From NCBI RefSeq assembly GCF_036588685.1, contig NC_086386.1:68446682-68510681 (forward strand): a stretch of 64,000 bases of DNA. Reading direction: 5' to 3'. Positions 11,713 to 21,275 of this stretch are shown piece by piece. Position 1 is the stretch's first letter. Each line of letters begins with the position of its first letter. The DNA is from Mytilus trossulus. Taxonomy: Eukaryota > Mollusca > Bivalvia > Mytilida > Mytilidae. The translations under genes were made by a program, and so were the position numbers. The notes below the pieces were generated by a model. The model did not search any database. It was not told the origin of the DNA and saw only the letters and a list, made by a program, of their open reading frames with translations.

Positions 11713-12578
11713 TATTAAAAGTTGAAATGACAATTTTGTGCAAAATTTAGGTGACCACTGCGTGTGTTTAACAGGTGAACATTGAATAGATTTTTATTGT
11801 ACAGAGGAAATGGTTGTAAGGGTCTGTTGGACAGGTTTGACTGTACTTGGTTTACTTCAGTTTTGTGACAGGTATTCCATTAGACAGGTATTCCAATGGG
11901 TTATAAGTATGATCCACTGCAGGCCAACTTGTTTTTGAACTCAGAAGCCGAATTTATATAGAACCTTCATAATGCAAAAAGAAATAACAGCATCTGGCAA
12001 AGATGGAAAATCTTAACTAGAATCTATGACAAGAGTGATGATTTAATTGCTCCCATTTCTCAGCAGTAGCATACGTCTGTCCCATCATATGGCAATATAT
12101 ATCTCCATTAAAAAGGCTTAATTCACAATTTTCTATGAAAATTGCATGTGTTAATTCAGGAATTTGACACAGATGCATGTTTTCCATTTTCTTGACCATT
12201 TCGAATTTGTCAGGGTTTATTGACTCCAGTTTTTGAATAACTTAATCCTTGGATTTCGGTATGCTAGTTAATACATTTTCGTTATTTTTCGATTTAAATT
12301 CAAATTTAACATAAATTATCAGAGACATCTTATACATGTATTATTTGTTTCTGGTATGCTATAACGCAGTTGCATGGAAAAATATTGCAACAGTTCTTCA
12401 CTTTGATTTAATTCTTTTTATGTTATAACTAGGCCTGCATAGCCCAATCTTTAGTTTCTTGTATTTTATTCTTAAGTAAAAACATTACGTGATCGGCAAT
12501 TACTATGGAAGGATTGTTTTTGCCAAAAACTCTCAAACCTTGCCATTATAAATTAATTGAATACCAGGGAGACTTAGA

Positions 12579-12868
12579 CCCCCGTTTACACTTACAAAAA
12601 AGATCGATCTTTGGTCCAGTGTAAACGGGTAATATCGATTTTCAATCGGACTTAAAAAGTCTACCTCTACTAGAGGTGGTTTTAAATAGATACATTTTAT
12701 TTGAGTCTTTTTTTTGGGGTAAACGCTTATGTCGATCGCGATTCATCTTTTTCGGGCGAATGTAAAATATATTTAGATACAAAAATAAAGGTCAGACCGG
12801 GTTCCTTTTATGTTGTGGATTAAATAAGATCGATCGCGATCGATCTTGCGTAAGCAATGTAAACGCAA
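12579..12868. mobile_element. GATC-rich palindromic MITE-like element
   Basis: Left end: CCCGTTTACACT (12581-12592) pairs perfectly with AGTGTAAACGGG (12618-12629) around an inner AGATCGATCT palindrome. Right end: a perfect 22-bp palindrome at 12826-12847 centred on CGATCGCGATCG, followed by GTAAGCAATGTAAACGC. Reverse-complemented, the right end resembles the left end, so the block has imperfect terminal inverted repeats. No coding capacity. Non-autonomous DNA element is an inference. Confidence 0.55.
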
Positions 12869-12974
12869 ACTGGTCTTTTTAAGATCGATTCAAATAAAGT
12901 TCGTTTCATTTATTTGGTAAGCTACCCATGCAATCAGGTTTAATTTATACACTATTATACTGTGCCACGACAGG

Positions 12975-13080
12975 AATATGACGGTTGTTTTCAATTTGTT
13001 TGATGCATTTGAGCTTTTGATTTTGCCGTTTGATTTTCTGTTGGGAATTTTCCTTGAAGTTCGGTATTTTAGTTATTATA
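12975..13080 (-). repeat. dispersed 'CAAAAGCTCAAACACATCAA' family, reversed copy
   Basis: Reads on the minus strand as the family also present at 14480, 23520, 61500 and 63785 (plus) and 60600 (minus). Here it includes GATGCATTTGAGCTTTTGAT and a following TTTTGCCGTTTGATTTTC. Confidence 0.6.
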
Positions 13081-13260
13081 CTTTTCACATATGATTGTTC
13101 CAAATTTACATCTATGATATGTAGGTGCTTAGTCTTGTTAATGTGTTACTGTACATGTCTTGTCGAAGCTACTGTATGGTTTATCAATAAACAACAATAC
13201 ATTTAAAATGACATTTACTTAGTAAATATTAATGAATTTAATAATTTGGTCGGATTTTTA

Positions 13261-13649
13261 TTAACCTGATATTAAATATCCTGAAAAATAGCTGTTTTTG
13301 TTGGCGTGAACTCTTGACGCTCCGTGTCTGTGTTTTATGTACACTCTGTCACTTTTTCTAAGATTCATCAAAATGAGGGAAGTCTCAGTGTTCCAATGTC
13401 CTCCACTACTCGTGGTGCCATATGAGTAAATGCTGCCATTTTTCATAATCAAATAATAAAATTCGTATCCTGCAAAACCCATTATAGTACAGGACATTTG
13501 ATAAATTCCTTGCTTTGGAGCTGTGAACACTCCTGTCGAAGGATTAAAGGCACCTCCTTTATTTATCCTCACATCAGCAAATTTCAGTACCTCACTTCCA
13601 ACTGCATACAGGTCGTTTTTTAAGAATGCAAAGAACGCTATTGAACTTT
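13261..13649 (-). CDS. C1q-domain gene exon 3 (globular C1q head)
   Basis: Acceptor ATTTCAG. One exon carries the whole C1q domain, as usual for this family, with the conserved TGVFTAPKQGIYQ core. The stop TAA is at 13261-13263, and an AATAAA on the minus strand overlaps it at 13257-13262. Confidence 0.92.
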
Positions 13650-15164
13650 CTGAAATACAATAAATTCGTTGTAACAATAACACACAATGTTATATAGTAT
13701 CATGTTCACTCAATAATATCGTTACACGCAATGTCTTGGCATCAATATTTCAAATATTTTTAAAAAATCAATTGTGTAAAGAGAAACGAAGAAGACAACT
13801 TTATCATACAAACTCTTATATTGAGCGATTCTTTTGAGATATCGTCAGACTTTTTTTTAGTTTTTGTGTGCCTCTATATTGTTTATTAGTCATTATACTC
13901 ACTTCTTAAATTCGTCATCTGGGATTGAATTTGTCGAACATTTTGCTGAATTGTGCGTACTTTATTTTCGAGTTGTCCAAATTTTGCTTTCTTAACCATT
14001 CCATTTTTAATGATATCTATCTCTTTCCGAAACGAATCAAGTTCCTTTCCATTTTTGATTGCAATGGTCTCTATCTTCTTACCATTTTCTGCGAAAAATC
14101 AAATTATTTTTTTAGTGATATTATTTAATATATATTTGATGTACAAAATGTAATATGTATTTTACAACTTATATACCCTAGCTGGGTGATAAGTGGAATG
14201 TAAGAGGGAACATCAGGAAGAGCTTGGACTCATGAAGGATATTGTAACAAGCCAATGCATATGTATTTGAAATAAATATTTAATTATGTTGTTAAAAAAA
14301 ATCCAATTACATATAATAATATATAAAAATACCAAACACCGTAATAATTTTACAAAAACGCGAACACCACAATGACGTTCTACGTTCAATCCATATGAGA
14401 GAAATTTCCCAGACCTCTTAAGAAAGGATAATATGGAAACTATATTAACCTTTCATGAACGTGCTTAACAAACTCATTAAAACTCATTAAAATGGCAAAC
14501 ATCAAAAGCTCAAACACATCAAACGAATGGGCAACAACTGTTATATTCCTGACTTTGTACAGACATTTTCTAATGTAGAAAATGGTGGATTAAACCTGGT
14601 TTTATAGCAAGCTAAACCTCTCACATGAATTGTGTATGACAGTCGCACTAAATTTAATTAACGTATATTGACAATGATGTATGAGCAAAACAAACAGAAA
14701 TAATAGATAAAAATGACAAATTTTGGGGTACAGCGGTCTACATTGTGTTATACCACTATAAGAACAAATTATCATAATACATGCTTTATGAGTTATGTCA
14801 TTTTAAGATTTTGCTTTTTTTTTTATATAAAACATTATAAGACGGAATACTTACTTTTAAAATCTTCAATCTGCTTTATCAATTTATCATCATTATTTTG
14901 AGGTTTAGAAATTTCAAGATTTGATTCAAGTTTCTGAAGTTTATTTTGTAGAATACTGTTCTTTTTCTGAGCGGTTTTTCTGTTTTCGTCCACAACATCT
15001 CGTAAGTTTTCCAATGTTTTGCCTAGAGCACTGAATTTTTGTAGGATAAACCACGTCAAAGGATCACTTTTCCCGCCATTGCTCAATCGTTTGAACTTTG
15101 AATGATCAGGGTTCGAAAAAGCAAATTTGACGAACAACAAAACGAACAAAGCGGAAATCTTCAT
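13261..15164 (-). CDS. secreted coiled-coil C1q-domain protein (3 exons, 294 aa)
   Basis: Exons on the minus strand: 15164-14855, 14088-13903, 13649-13261, joined in frame (103 + 62 + 129 residues). Residues 1-17 (MKISALFVLLFVKFAFS) are a signal peptide. Residues about 40-165 are charged and helical, likely a coiled coil, with no Gly-X-Y collagen repeat. Residues about 167-294 form a C1q globular domain: SSIAFFAFLK, GGAFNPSTGVFTAPKQGIYQ, then ISG at the C-terminus. I chose ATG 15164 because it starts the signal peptide; the upstream in-frame codon at 15176 is TTG. Bivalves have large expanded families of such soluble proteins, which act as pattern-recognition lectins in immunity. The particular ligand cannot be inferred. 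The gene is complete and has no visible lesion. Confidence 0.9.
13903..14088 (-). CDS. C1q-domain gene exon 2 (coiled coil)
   Basis: A 186-nt exon between an acceptor TTCGCAG and a donor GTGAGT on the minus strand. It encodes a helical stretch (KELDSFRKEIDIIKNGMVKK, then QLENKVRTIQQNVRQIQSQM) typical of the oligomerisation region before a C1q head. Phase 1 on both sides, so it can be skipped or duplicated without frame loss. Confidence 0.88.
14480..14650 (+). repeat. dispersed 'CAAAAGCTCAAACACATCAA' family copy inside the C1q gene intron
   Basis: Contains ATCAAAAGCTCAAACACATC, AACGAATGGGCAACAACTGT and AACCTGGTTTTATAGCAAGC, shared in order with the copy at 23520-23735. It lies in intron 1 of the C1q gene. 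Confidence 0.7.
14855..15164 (-). CDS. C1q-domain gene exon 1 (signal peptide and coiled coil)
   Basis: Encodes the secretion signal and then NPDHSKFKRLSNGG and a charged helix (LENLRDVVDENRKTAQKK). The donor GTAAGTATT leaves one base in phase 1. Confidence 0.9.
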
Positions 15165-15357
15165 GTCGATTACCAATTCAAAAGTGAAAGCGATGATATT
15201 TTACTAAATACCTCTTCGCGTGAGAAAAGCAAACTTGGAACAAATATACCTTTTGAATATCGTAGGTTTCAAAATTTTGCCTGTTCGTCATTCAATAACT
15301 TGAATCATTGATCTTACGTAGAAATGGTAGAGTTATATTAAATAACCTGAATATAAA

Positions 15358-16650
15358 TCAGGAGGCTATCAAGAGTCTGAATCGCTCACCTGACAGGCTG
15401 TAATGTTTTGCGTACATCTTTTATCAATGATTATTTTTGCTTTTCAATATATGTTAATGAGGCTTCAAAATGCCATCATAGAGACTATGTTTCTCGACTT
15501 TCAAGGACATAAAATACATAAATTTAAACTAGATACTTTGGCTGAATTGATTCAGCAGTTTCAAAGAAGAAGATTTTTAAAGTAAGCCAACTAGATGAAC
15601 AAATTATGACAAAATGCCTTTAAAGAATAATAGCTCATTAAGGGGTCAATTGACAATTTTGTTCATGGAACTAATTTGTAGATCTTACTTTGCTGAAAAT
15701 TATTGCTGTTTACAGTTTATCTTTATTTTCCATTATATTTAAGATCATAACCAAAAGCTGCAAAATTTCCTTAAAATTACCAATTAAGTGGCTGCAATCC
15801 AACAATGGGTTGTTTTGTTAGTCTGAAAATTTCAGGAATGATAGACCGTCAAGACTAGTTGAACATTCATATCCGAACAGATTTGCTAGATACATGTTTT
15901 AGTTTTCGACATATAAGCCAAAAACTGCATTTGACGCCTATGTTTTATTTTAAAGCCTTTGCGGCCATGTTTGATGACGGATCAAAACTTCGGATACAAT
16001 ATATTAACTAGATAACTTAAGTTTAAAAGTTTCAGGCCCTGCAGTTTTAGAGGAAAACATGTTTAAATGTTAACAACCATGATGAACAAATTGTGCAAAA
16101 TTGTCTTTAAAGGGCATTAACTCCTTATGGGGACGATTGCCAGTTTTGGTCATTTACTTTATTTGTAGATCTCACTTTGCTGAACATGATTGCTGTTTAC
16201 AGTTAAATATATTTATAATTATATTCAAGATAATAACCAAAAACTGCAAAATTTCCTTAAAATTACCAATTTAGTGGCAACAACTTAACACTCGGTTGTT
16301 CGATACGTTCGGAAATTTCAGTGCTGATAGATCTTGACCAATTGAACAATTTTACCCGATTTCAGATTTGCTCTATATCTTTAGTTTTTGAGATGTAAGC
16401 TAAAAACTGCATTTGCCCCCGATGTTCTATTTTTAGCCATGGCGGTCATGTTTTTTGATGGATCAAATCTTCGGATACAATTTATAAACTAGATACCCTA
16501 CGAAACATGTAATTGAAGGTATTTGGCCCTGTAGTTTCAAAGGGGAAGATTCTTGAAATAGTTCACGACGAAAGACGATGACAGACGACGACGGCGGACG
16601 CTAATTGATGGTATAAGCTCACATGAGGTTATTTGGGCCAGGTAAGCTTG
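15358..16650 (+). mobile_element. hairpin-ended long dispersed element, copy 1 (two internal units)
   Basis: Starts near GAGGCTATCAAGAGTC...TCGCTCACCTG and ends in AAGCTCACATGAGG...GGGCCAGGTAAGCTT, a degenerate version of the terminal hairpin at 18486. Inside are two diverged units carrying CTTACTTTGCTGAA, CCAATTTAGTGGC and GCATTTGCCCC motifs. No protein is encoded. See the copies at 16848 and 53446. Confidence 0.65.
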
Positions 16651-16847
16651 AAAGATTTGTTCATTAATTTTATCTAATTTAATTTTATGTATCAATGGAG
16701 CGATCATTTATATTTCATTTGATTTTAAGATTTTGTTATTTTACCACCTTCTAGAGTACACTTGTAGTATATCTAAACCTTTGAATTATAAAATTTAATG
16801 TAAACTGTGAGTTCACATTTATTGGTAAAATATATGGCTATATCAAA

Positions 16848-18518
16848 CTAGAGGCTCTAAAGAGCCTGTGTCGCTCACCTTGGTCTATGTGCATATTAAA
16901 CAAAGGACACAAATGGATTCATGACAAAATTGTATTTTGGTAATGGTGAAGTGTTTGAAGTTCTTATTTTACTGAACGATTTTGCTTCTTACAATTATAT
17001 CTATAATGAACTTTGTCCATTAGTAACAGAGAACTATATTTGGTAAAAATTTACATACATTTACCAACTTAATGAAAATTGTTAAACATTGACTATAAAG
17101 GGCAATAACTCCTTAAGGGGTCAATTGACCATTTAAGTCATGTTGACTTATTTGTAGATCTTACTTTGCTGAACATTATTGCTGTTTACAGTTTATCGCT
17201 ATCTATTATAGTATTCAAGATAACCAAAAACGGCAAAATTTCTTTAAAAATTACCAATTGGAGGGCAGCATAGATATTGACTTGATTAACAATTTAACTT
17301 CTTGTCAGATTTGCTCTAAATGCTTTGGTTTCATAGTTATAAGCCAAAAACTGCATTTTACCCCTATGTTCTATTTTTAGCCGTGGCGGCCATCTTGGTT
17401 GAATGGCCAGGTCATCGGACACATTTTTCAAACTAGATACCCCAAAGATGATTGTGGCCTAGTAGTTTTAGTGGAGATTTTTGTAAAAGATTACTTAGAT
17501 TTATGAAAAATGGTTAAAAATTGACTATAAAGGGCAATAACTCCTAAAGGGGTCAACTGACCATTTCGGTCATGTTGACTTATTTGTAAATCTAACTTTG
17601 CTGAACATTATTGATTTTTACAGTTTATCTCTATCTATAATAATATTCAAGATAATAACCAAAAACAGCAAAATTTCCTCAAAATTACCAATTCAGGGGC
17701 AGCAACCCAACAACGGGTTGACCGATTCAACTGAAAATTTCAGGGCAGATAGATCTTGACCTGATAAACATTTTTATCCCGTGTCAGATTTCCTCAAAAT
17801 GCTTTGGTTTTTGAGTTATAAGCCAAAAACTGCATTTTACCCCTTTGTTCTATTTTTAGCCGTGGCGGCCATCTTGGTTGGTTGACCAGGTCACGCCACA
17901 CATTTTTTAAACTAGATACCCCAAAGATGATTGTCGCCAAGTTTGGATTAATTTGGCCCAGTAGTTCAGAGGAGAAGATTTTTGTAAAAGATTACTTTAA
18001 TTTACGAAAAATGGTTAACAATTGACTATAAAGGGCAAAAACTCCTAAACGGGTCAACTGACCATTTTGGTCATGTTGACTTATTTGTAGATCTTATTTT
18101 GCTGAACATTATTGCTGATTACTGTTTATCTCTATCTTTAATAATATTCAAGATAATAACCAAAAACAGCAAAATTTCCTCAAAATTACCAATTCAGGGG
18201 AGCAACCCAACATCCGATTGACCGATTCATCTGAAAATTTCAGTTATAAGCCAAAAACTGCATTTTACCCCTATGTTCTATTTTTAGCCGTGGCGGCCAT
18301 CTTGGTTGGTTGACCGGGTCACGCCACACATTTTTTAAACTAGATACCCCAATGATGATTGTGGTCAAGTTTGGTTCAATTTGGCCCAGTAGTTTCAGAG
18401 GAGAAGATTTTTGTAAAAGCTAACGCCGGACGACGACGGACGCCGGACGCCGGACGCCGGACGCCGGACGCAAAGTGATGAGAAAAGCTCACTTGACCCT
18501 TTGGGCCAGGTGAGCTAA
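16848..18518 (+). mobile_element. hairpin-ended long dispersed element, copy 2 (three internal units)
   Basis: The left end CTAGAGGCTCTAAAGAGCCT is palindromic and followed by GTGTCGCTCACC. The right end AGCTCACTTGACCCTTTGGG plus CCAGGTGAGCT is a hairpin followed by AA (18486-18518). Between them three units of about 430-500 bp each contain GACTATAAAGGGC (17091, 17523, 18024), TTTGCTGAACATTATTG and TTTAGCCGTGGCGGCCATCT. A CCGGACG heptamer array at 18424-18471 precedes the right hairpin. No coding capacity. It could be a Helitron-like or other non-autonomous element; the class is unresolved. Confidence 0.7.
18424..18471 (+). repeat. CpG-rich (CCGGACG)n heptamer array
   Basis: CGGACGC is repeated at 7-bp spacing about five times after a degenerate start, an island of GC in AT-rich DNA. 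The same place in the other copies of this element holds short GACGACGG-type sequence (16575-16602; reversed at 53487-53512). Confidence 0.75.
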
Positions 18519-18591
18519 TAAAAATATACATGTAAAGTATAATATTACACCATAAAACAACAGTTTGAACATATCATAATACGTAATAGAT

Positions 18592-18822
18592 TTATGGATC
18601 AATCTTCCGTTTCTGTATCCTTAGAAGCACTGTTGATCCATTCTGTATGTTATAGTCTCCCAGAGTATGGTTATTTCCCAGTTGTTGTCCTGCGAATAGA
18701 AAGCACTGCTGATCAACTGGAATTCCTTCTCTGTTCATGACCTTTACTTTTATAGATTCTATTGTGTTTGACGACTCAACATCCAATCTGCATGTGTGAC
18801 CAGAAATCAATTTTAGAAATAT
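18592..18822 (-). CDS. ubiquitin-like domain, 3'-terminal exon without diglycine tail
   Basis: On the minus strand an ATTAG acceptor (18823-18827) is followed by IFLKLISGHTCRLDVESSNT, then IESIKVKVMNREGIPVDQQ, FLFAGQQLGNNHTLGDYNIQ and NGSTVLLRIQKRKIDP, stop TAA at 18592. It aligns over its whole length with ubiquitin from residue 3 onwards. The tail RIQKRKIDP replaces LRLRGG, so it cannot be processed or conjugated. Of the ubiquitin lysines only the positions equal to K27 and K29 remain; K11, K33, K48 and K63 are replaced. There is no ATG in the exon, so one or more upstream exons are needed. I did not find them with confidence within the repeats at 18.9-20 kb. It could be the last domain of a multi-domain ubiquitin-like protein or a decaying copy. 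Confidence 0.72.
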   Translation of the reverse strand: MFLKLISGHTCRLDVESSNTIESIKVKVMNREGIPVDQQCFLFAGQQLGNNHTLGDYNIQNGSTVLLRIQKRKIDP

Positions 18823-18827
18823 CTAAT

Positions 18828-19379
18828 AAAGAGTAAACATAATAATCTAAATTCAAATTTATAAGATTGGGATCCTAAAAAAAAATATAAATGCAGATGT
18901 ATAATAGATAATATACTAATGGTTAACCGGTATGTGCACATAATTCATATGATCTGAAGGAGTATGCGTCAAGCTTGCATACACATAAGAACATGGCAGA
19001 AATGTATAACATAGGTTTTAAACTTTAAATGTGAAACCTCTATTCATATGAGGTTTAACAGGTAAGAAGCTTGAGTTTTCATCTGTTTTCTTGCTAATAT
19101 TGATGAGGTTAAAATTATCTATTACATTTTAGATTTTTCATATATTTCATGACACGGTCCACGACATTGACGACATAATGAACTGTGGTATACATCTGCG
19201 GAAATTAAAAACTCAAATCAGAAACATGAGTGGAGAGATCGTGTGTTTGTCCCATGCCTAGTCAAACCAAATACTTGAATTATAAGTTACTGCTTCTCCG
19301 CTAATCATGTGGTATCTAGGAGTAAGATCAAAGACTGGTCAGCTCAGAGTAAAAGCAATGTGCCGGGTAGAGTAACATG
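18828..19379. other. non-coding stretch upstream of the ubiquitin-like exon
   Basis: AT-rich sequence with no confident exon. The missing 5' part of the ubiquitin-like gene would be expected here or further right on the minus strand. Confidence 0.4.
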
Positions 19380-19445
19380 TCTTTATGCTGACTGAACATT
19401 ACCCCTTGGGAACTAGCACGTTAAAAGACCCGGCTCAGTGTGTCG
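19380..19445 (+). repeat. short dispersed motif 'GGGAACTAGCACGTTAAAAG'
   Basis: CTAGCACGTTAAAAGACCCG resembles TTGCACGTTAAAGACACCC at about 28708. The latter continues into a longer block ending in AAAGTGGAAAGGGATTAATA. Fragment of a dispersed repeat. Confidence 0.45.
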
Positions 19446-19466
19446 CCAAAGTCCAAAGCAGTGTTT

Positions 19467-19560
19467 ATGTTCCAGACCATATGAGTATTTGGACCGTATG
19501 CGTACGGTCCGGACCGTATACGTATACTCGTACTCATACGCGTACGTATCACTTATCACA
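19467..19560 (+). repeat. CpG-rich GTAC/GGTCCGGACC palindromic repeat, solo copy
   Basis: Begins ATGTTCCAGACCATATGAGT and continues with stacked small palindromes such as GTACGGTCCGGACCGTATAC and ACGTATACTCGTACTCATAC. The same sequence occurs as an inverted pair at 43668-44274. Strongly CpG-rich compared with its surroundings. Confidence 0.75.
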
Positions 19561-20004
19561 TTAACATGTTCTCGTCCCCAATTCGCCTTTGATTTGCCGG
19601 TGGACGTTAAACACCCATTAATCAACATTAATAGGAAATACAAACCATCATTGACATTACCAATACTACAAATAAAAAGAAAAAATCTTAATATATTAAT
19701 TTTGTTTATGCATTAAAAACACTGACTTATCATGTAAACTACGGTTTGATATAAATACTGAAAGCGACTTTCATCGGATGTTAAAAAAAAAAGATTTTCT
19801 GCTTAAGTATTTCTATAATCTCTTGTTATTTCTTGCCTCAACCTGAACCTAATTATAGTGCATTTTTACAACCATGATAGTTACGCTAACTGCTTATTGG
19901 CTGACCTGTACTTATACGTTTGTATAATAAGTAAACTCGTCATAGACTGCAGGCTTACTATCTATAAATTATATTTTTTCTTACGGGTAAAAAAAACGAT
20001 CATG

Positions 20005-20286
20005 TAAGGCAGCAACCATTTGATTTTCTGGGGGGGGGGGGGGGGGGGGGGGCTATGGTTTTTTTTGGAAAAAAAAGTTTGTTTCCAGTTTTTGGAGAGA
20101 AAAAATAATTTGTTTTTGATTCTGAGAAAAAAAATTGTTTGTTTTACCCTCAGCTGCCACTATATGTAATGCTAAAATTAAAAGAAAAAAATTGTTTTTG
20201 ACTTGTCGCGATAAAAATAGATTTGTCCAGAAAAAAAAACATAGACCCCCCCCCCCCCCCCAGAAAATCAAATGGTTGCTACCTAA
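20005..20286. mobile_element. poly-G/poly-C hairpin element
   Basis: AGCAACCATTTGATTTTCTG followed by a run of about 23 G (from 20030) is mirrored by about 16 C followed by CAGAAAATCAAATGGTTGCT ending at 20280. The flanks TAAGGC and ACCTAA extend the inverted repeat with mismatches. The interior is rich in A and T runs. The whole can fold as one long hairpin. MITE or fold-back element by structure only. Confidence 0.7.
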
Positions 20287-20598
20287 CCCGATTATGTGAA
20301 ATTCACGACGAGATACAAGGAACACACAAAACTAAAAGTGTCACAAACATGAGTGTTCTAAAGAAAAGCAGGTCGTATTCTTACTCCATAGAACTGACGT
20401 AAAATGCGATTAGAAGCTCTACATATGAATTAACTGTACACATACTAGTAGTTATACAGGAATCAGAAGCATTTAATAATTGCATCGTGATTATAATTCC
20501 TAAGTTTAAACTACACATTAATTTAAGATGATCAGAAACAAAACATAACATTAATTCGAAATAGAGCTGTAAGTATGAACTATACATTATGACATTGT

Positions 20599-20734
20599 TG
20601 GTCCGTGTAAGACTCATCAATTCAAAATATTAAAAAGTTTAGAAATTTTAGATTTTTTTAAATTTTGGTCAAAGTTTTAAAATATCAAAATTTCAAATTT
20701 TCAAATTTTTAATTGATAAGTGTTACACGGACCA
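20599..20734. mobile_element. 136-bp inverted-repeat element
   Basis: TGGTCCGTGTAAGACTCATC plus AATT (20599-20622) is matched in reverse by AATTGATAAGTGTTACACGG plus ACCA (20711-20734), 22 of 24 positions. TTGT flanks both sides and may be a target duplication. The interior is pure A/T-type sequence with AAATTT repeats. Confidence 0.6.
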
Positions 20735-21016
20735 TTGTTGTCAGAAGCTCAAACTTTAACCTTCTCGCACTATCATTGTAAGCAGAAACTCTACGTTTAA
20801 GCTTAACATGATATCAATGAGTTAAAAGCTTAAGATAATTTCAATGTATCAAGAAGCTCTAAGAATAACTAGACATGATTTCCTTGTGATCAGAAGCTCT
20901 ATGAATACTACTATAACAGAAGCTCCAAGTATAAACTACACTTAAGACACTATGTCCATAAGCTCTAAGTATAACTTTGAACTACACATCATGTCCCTGT
21001 GATAAGAAATTCTTGT

Positions 21017-21130
21017 AATCTAATTGAAAAGGGATTGGGGAACGTGTCAAAGAGACAAGAACTCAACCAACGATCAGAAAACACACTAAGGGCACCAATG
21101 GGTCTTCAACACAGCGAGACTACAGATGCT
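21017..21130 (+). repeat. dispersed 'GGAAATGGGGAATGTGTCAA' family, diverged copy
   Basis: GGGATTGGGGAACGTGTCAA, then AGAGACAAGAACTCAACCAA and CACCAATGGGTCTTCAACAC match in order the copies at 30613 and 59105. Inserted in the satellite-like array. Confidence 0.6.
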
Positions 21131-21275
21131 GTCAATATGTTCAGAAGCTCTAAGTATAAACTACAGATAATTTCATTGTAGTCAGAAGCTCGTATACTGT
21201 CACTATAAAAAGAAGCTCTAAATGTAAACTAAACACATTGTCACTATGAACAGAAGCTCTTTAGTATAAACTACA

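Larger units (their letters stand above)
9456..12578. other. intergenic stretch between the RBM26-like and C1q genes
   Basis: AT-rich sequence with the probable 3' UTR of the RBM26-like gene at its left end, one dispersed repeat copy at about 10.68 kb and a short shared motif at 11.66 kb. I see no splice-flanked coding exon here; the open frames are short and compositionally random. Confidence 0.5.
20390..21275. repeat. degenerate tandem 'CAGAAGCTCTAAGTATAAAC' satellite
   Basis: The phrase recurs with variation at about 20410, 20464, 20745, 20852, 20888, 20919, 20957, 21143, 21182, 21214 and 21250, often followed by ACTACACAT and TCACTATG or TCCTTGTGAT. Spacing is irregular, about 35-60 bp. 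The array is interrupted by a small inverted-repeat element (20599-20734) and by another dispersed repeat (about 21017-21130). Confidence 0.65.

Noticed and set aside
15102..15311. Plus-strand frame opposite the C1q gene start
   Set aside because: Antisense to the signal-peptide exon; no domain.
19413..19716. Open frames on both strands with Tyr/Arg/Val-rich translations (YVYSYSYAYV)
   Set aside because: They are translations of the palindromic GTAC repeat; being open on both strands follows from the repeat itself.
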